DNA from: Xestospongia bergquistia
Taxonomy: Eukaryota; Porifera; Demospongiae; Haplosclerida; Petrosiidae
Assembly (NCBI GenBank): GCA_963965975.1
Contig: OZ014412.1
Location: forward strand, 6,822,501-6,886,500
Length of the DNA: 64,000 bases
Direction: 5' to 3'
Part shown: positions 61,101 to 64,000 of the stretch, in pieces
Layout: each line of letters opens with the position of its first letter
How positions within the stretch are numbered: position 1 is the stretch's first letter
The notes under the pieces: model-generated
Seen by the model: the letters and a program-made list of their open reading frames with translations, nothing else
Databases searched by the model: none
What the model was told of the DNA's origin: nothing
Position numbers and translations under genes: made by a program

Positions 61101-62256
61101 TGATGTTATAAGTTGTTCCTGGTATTAGTTCTTTTAGAGTCACCTCATTCTGACTACCTCCCTTTACTTGTTGTGTCACAGTGTGTGTGTCACTAGTGGT
61201 ATTGACTATATATCCATCAGCATCAGATGGAACAAGTGTCCAACTGATCGTGATAGTGGTAGCTGTCTTGTTGACCAGAGTAGGAGGAGAGGGAGTAAAT
61301 CCTGGAGCTGAGAGAATTACAAATGACATCATGTAACTATAGTAGTACTTACCAGTTACTGTAAGATATTGATTTCTTATGACATTGTCAACATTTTCAT
61401 AACACCTATATTTATGATCACCATTGTTGTTTGATTGACTAAATATTCCACTATTGATCTCTTCTCCATTCCATGTCATATTAATAGTACGAGATATTGT
61501 ATTGTTATTATTGTAAATGATATGACTTTCATTAATACAACTGTATCCAATGCTTGGTAATGAACAATCAAATTCAATACTCTGACTATTATATACATAA
61601 TACCACCTGAAGTGTCTTTTAATTCCACTTAGAATACACTGAACTGTATATTGTTGTGGTACAACTGTCATATCAGAAGGAAGTTCAATAACATTGTGTG
61701 ATATGATCTGTACATGTACTACAGTAGATCAGTAACAAATGACAGTATGTATAAGTACAATATGAGATATAACTTACAAAATATGTTAACAATGATGATG
61801 TTGGTAGTAGGATCAGAACAATTACTAGGTAGACAACACTTGAATGTATTGTTATTGTCATTTCCATCAAATTCATTAAATATTTGTTCTTTAGGTCTAT
61901 ATACAGTGATGTTAGCAGGATTATTAGAGACAATACAACGAAGAGGATCATTGTTATTATTGCTGTTACAGTTGACAGATTGTCCATCAGGATTAACCCA
62001 CTCTCCTCCAGACAAAGTGGAATTAGGCAATACACACTGAAGATGTGACATATACTCACTCATTCCTGGTGTGATATAAATATGATTGATGTATGAGCCA
62101 TTAGGATAACAATTTCCATTCAACATCAGGTAGATACCTAGATTATTGTAAATAAATGATATACTATATATCAAGTCCCTAACTTGAGTCTGGTGGACAG
62201 TTACTAATAACTTCAATGACACATAACAAGGAGATAACCAGTTGTATTACTAACAT
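58200..62256 (-). CDS. Short-tail Ig/FN3 receptor S3
   Basis: Thirteen exons (62184-62256, 61778-62137, 61353-61718, 61032-61307, 60700-60984, 60234-60440, 59713-59976, 59354-59668, 59027-59308, 58626-58977, 58485-58580, 58396-58440, 58200-58344) sum to 3066 nt and 1021 aa in frame. The order is signal peptide, Ig, Ig, FN3, Ig, an extra chimeric half-domain (exon 6), four FN3, helix (about 928-956) and tail. The first donor is GTTAGG, weaker than the GTATGT of its sisters. One 54-nt tail exon present in S1 and S2 is absent. The tail keeps PYSLH, IYDEC and SVYESI before a TGA. Expected role: surface receptor recruiting SH2 proteins when phosphorylated; the ligand is unknown. Confidence 0.85.
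60234..60440 (-). repeat. Chimeric extra exon in S3 (FN3 start joined to Ig3 end)
   Basis: The 207-nt exon begins as the FN3-2 exon (GPPSNVMAYILN) and switches near 60397 to the second half of the Ig3 exon (MKNNSMYILLDSD). It keeps a normal acceptor and donor and a multiple of three. It arose by tandem duplication of the Ig3 to FN3-2 segment; the sequence around it (59690-60395) is nearly the same as 45660-46370 in R3. Confidence 0.85.
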
Positions 62257-62880
62257 TGTCCTGTTTTAACAGAGCCTTTCTTTCTAATCTTCAATGTGAA
62301 GCCAACATTGTATTCACCATGATATATTTTAATGCACTAAACAAGGAATGCATGGAGATCTTATGAAATGTGAATAAATTTGCATGTTTTCATAATCATA
62401 GCTGAGTAAAAATATTCATTTGGCACAGTAAACTATGTTGCCAATAAACGTTATGTTAAAATATCTAAACAGATATGCATGCAATATTTGATTGAGTAAA
62501 CAATATAGGACTAGATATGTATTGTTCAATCAACTATAACATGTTGAAATTGGAAGTCTTTAAAATATAAAGTAAAGTGTTGTATGCTGTGTGTGTTGGC
62601 TATTGTATAAATTTCATTGTCAAATTTATAATTACATGTAAACAAATGTTTATGAGAGTGATGTAATAAATATCTACTAATAGTTATCATGTTTGATGTT
62701 AATTATCATTTTCATGATTTTGAAAAATTTAGTTATTTTGTAAATTGTTTCTTTGTCCCAAGTAATGAAAATAAATCATGGTGCCTGTATATTTAAACAC
62801 AAAATACCAAAAAAATGCTGTTTAAAAGTAACAGAAGTATAGCAACAGCTTCAAAACAACCACAATTATTGACAATATAA
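62257..62880. other. Intergenic spacer upstream of S3
   Basis: The copy of 55926-56514. It presumably holds the S3 promoter, and no small-receptor relic lies just upstream. No gene is seen. Confidence 0.5.
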
Positions 62881-62885
62881 AATCA

Positions 62886-63900
62886 AATTGGCTCGTAGAG
62901 ACTAGTATTAGCAATATCTGTTGTTGGTAGTTGACATTCATCATATATCAGACTACTCTCATCAGTTGATTTAGACTGATGAAGACTTGCATTTCAATAC
63001 CTTCTATAGATAGACAGTGTATGGATTAACACAAGTTAACAGAAATATGACGGCTTACCCATTATCTGTTTGATGTTGATCTTTAGTAGCACTAGTCTGT
63101 TTTACTTAAAATCATCACTGGATTAGACTCTCCTAGTATATTACCAGCTCTCACTGTTCATACCACTGGACAATTCTCTTAATGTATAACTAAATGTTGT
63201 AGTTAACTGATGAATAACGGAGACCAATGTCTCATTCTCTAATGATACATAAAGACAAAATGGACTATAGGAGATGTTGTAGTATGTTACATCTTCACTA
63301 TTTGGACTAGTCCAGTTTACTGTAATAGTAGTAGTTGAGACATCACTCACTGAGAGACTAGTTACTGGTTTAGGAACTAGACAATAAAATAATGCCAGAT
63401 TATATTTATCCAAATATGAACTCACCATGAAGATATTATAATAAACAAAAAAATTATATCAATACAGCTTTGCCTGTAGTCAAAATAATATTAATCTGTA
63501 CACTAACTTTATTACTAGCAGGTTCCAGTATATTGTGATAGGCTCTGACTCTTATATTATCAGTTGCTATTGATATCAGCTCCTTCAATGTGATCTTGTT
63601 CTGAATATTTTCATTCACTTGTTGTGTCGCAGTGTGTGCGTCACTAGTGACATTGACAGCATATCCATCAGGTGTCCAACTGACAGTGACAGCAATGGCT
63701 GTCTTATTGACCAGAATAGGAAGAGAGGGAATAAGAGGATTATATATATATCCTGTAACTATAGAAGTAAAAGTACATACTAGTTACTCAATTTCTTATA
63801 ACATTGTTAACTTTTTGTTGTTGGTTTTCATATTATCAGCTTGATAATAAGTAAATGAGAGTAGTATAGTAAGTATCTACAGATTAGATACAGATAGGTG
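62886..63900 (-). pseudogene. Receptor remnant (FN3-1 and FN3-3 scraps plus a short tail)
   Basis: A tail exon piece ending LYEPI with a TGA (62888-63000), a shortened FN3-3 exon (63110-63400) and degenerate FN3-1 (63490-63780) survive; FN3-4, FN3-5 and the helix are deleted. It matches 56515-57960 closely outside the deletions. The last 100 bases of the window continue as spacer. Confidence 0.75.
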
Positions 63901-64000
63901 GTATTGGATTTGATGCCAATACATCTAATTATCTTTTTACATTTTTGACAAAACAAAAAACTAAAACTAAAAGTACAATTAATGAAAAAAAGTTATGTTG

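Noticed and set aside
1-64000. tRNA or rRNA genes
   Set aside because: I saw no cloverleaf with a T-loop signature and no conserved rRNA block; a tRNAscan-type run would be needed to be certain.

Overview
The window is eukaryotic, AT-rich DNA. It is filled by genes with many short exons separated by very small GT-AG introns, often about 46-60 nt. Compact introns, a GABA-B-like class C receptor next to a tandem array of Ig/fibronectin-III (FN3) receptors, and receptor tyrosine phosphatases with two phosphatase domains together suggest an early-branching animal. A demosponge of the Amphimedon type is the best guess. That is inference from gene content and intron style; no taxonomic search was possible.

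All host genes read on the minus strand, so each gene starts at its high coordinate. From the left: the 5' part of a GABA-B-like receptor that runs off the window (1-2181); a decayed Ig/FN3 membrane-protein gene (2715-4421); and its intact sibling, a single-pass Ig/FN3 receptor of 583 aa with a tyrosine-bearing tail (5193-8373). A large tandem family fills the rest. I traced three receptor protein tyrosine phosphatases (RPTPs) exon by exon: R1 (10422-17824, 25 exons, 1606 aa), R2 (19433-30309, 25 exons, split by a retrotransposon) and R3 (41511-47743, 25 exons, 1577 aa). Three sister receptors have the same ectodomain but a short tyrosine tail instead of phosphatase domains: S1 (35811-39705, 979 aa), S2 (51559-55244, frameshifted) and S3 (58200-62256, 1021 aa). 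Between them lie remnants of both kinds, and of the small Ig/FN3 receptor, at 17825-18535, 31147-33781, 34667-35510, 39706-40675, 47744-51180, 55245-57960 and 62886-63900.

The shared ectodomain is Ig-Ig-FN3-Ig-FN3-FN3-FN3-FN3. Each domain sits on one exon flanked by phase-1 introns, so domains can be lost, doubled or skipped without a frameshift. Phosphatase members carry a complete catalytic D1 and a degenerate D2. Short-tail members end in an ITIM-like motif. The array therefore looks like a set of paired receptors that bind similar ligands but signal in different ways: direct dephosphorylation versus recruitment of SH2 proteins.

A complete Ty3/gypsy-type LTR retrotransposon (23248-27657) sits inside FN3 exon 8 of R2. 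Its 246-bp LTRs look identical, it has a 5-bp target duplication, and its gag-pol frame is open, so the insertion is recent. Smaller insertions include an antisense three-exon gene fragment in R1 intron 5 and an 841-bp insertion downstream of R1 that contains two abutting palindromes.
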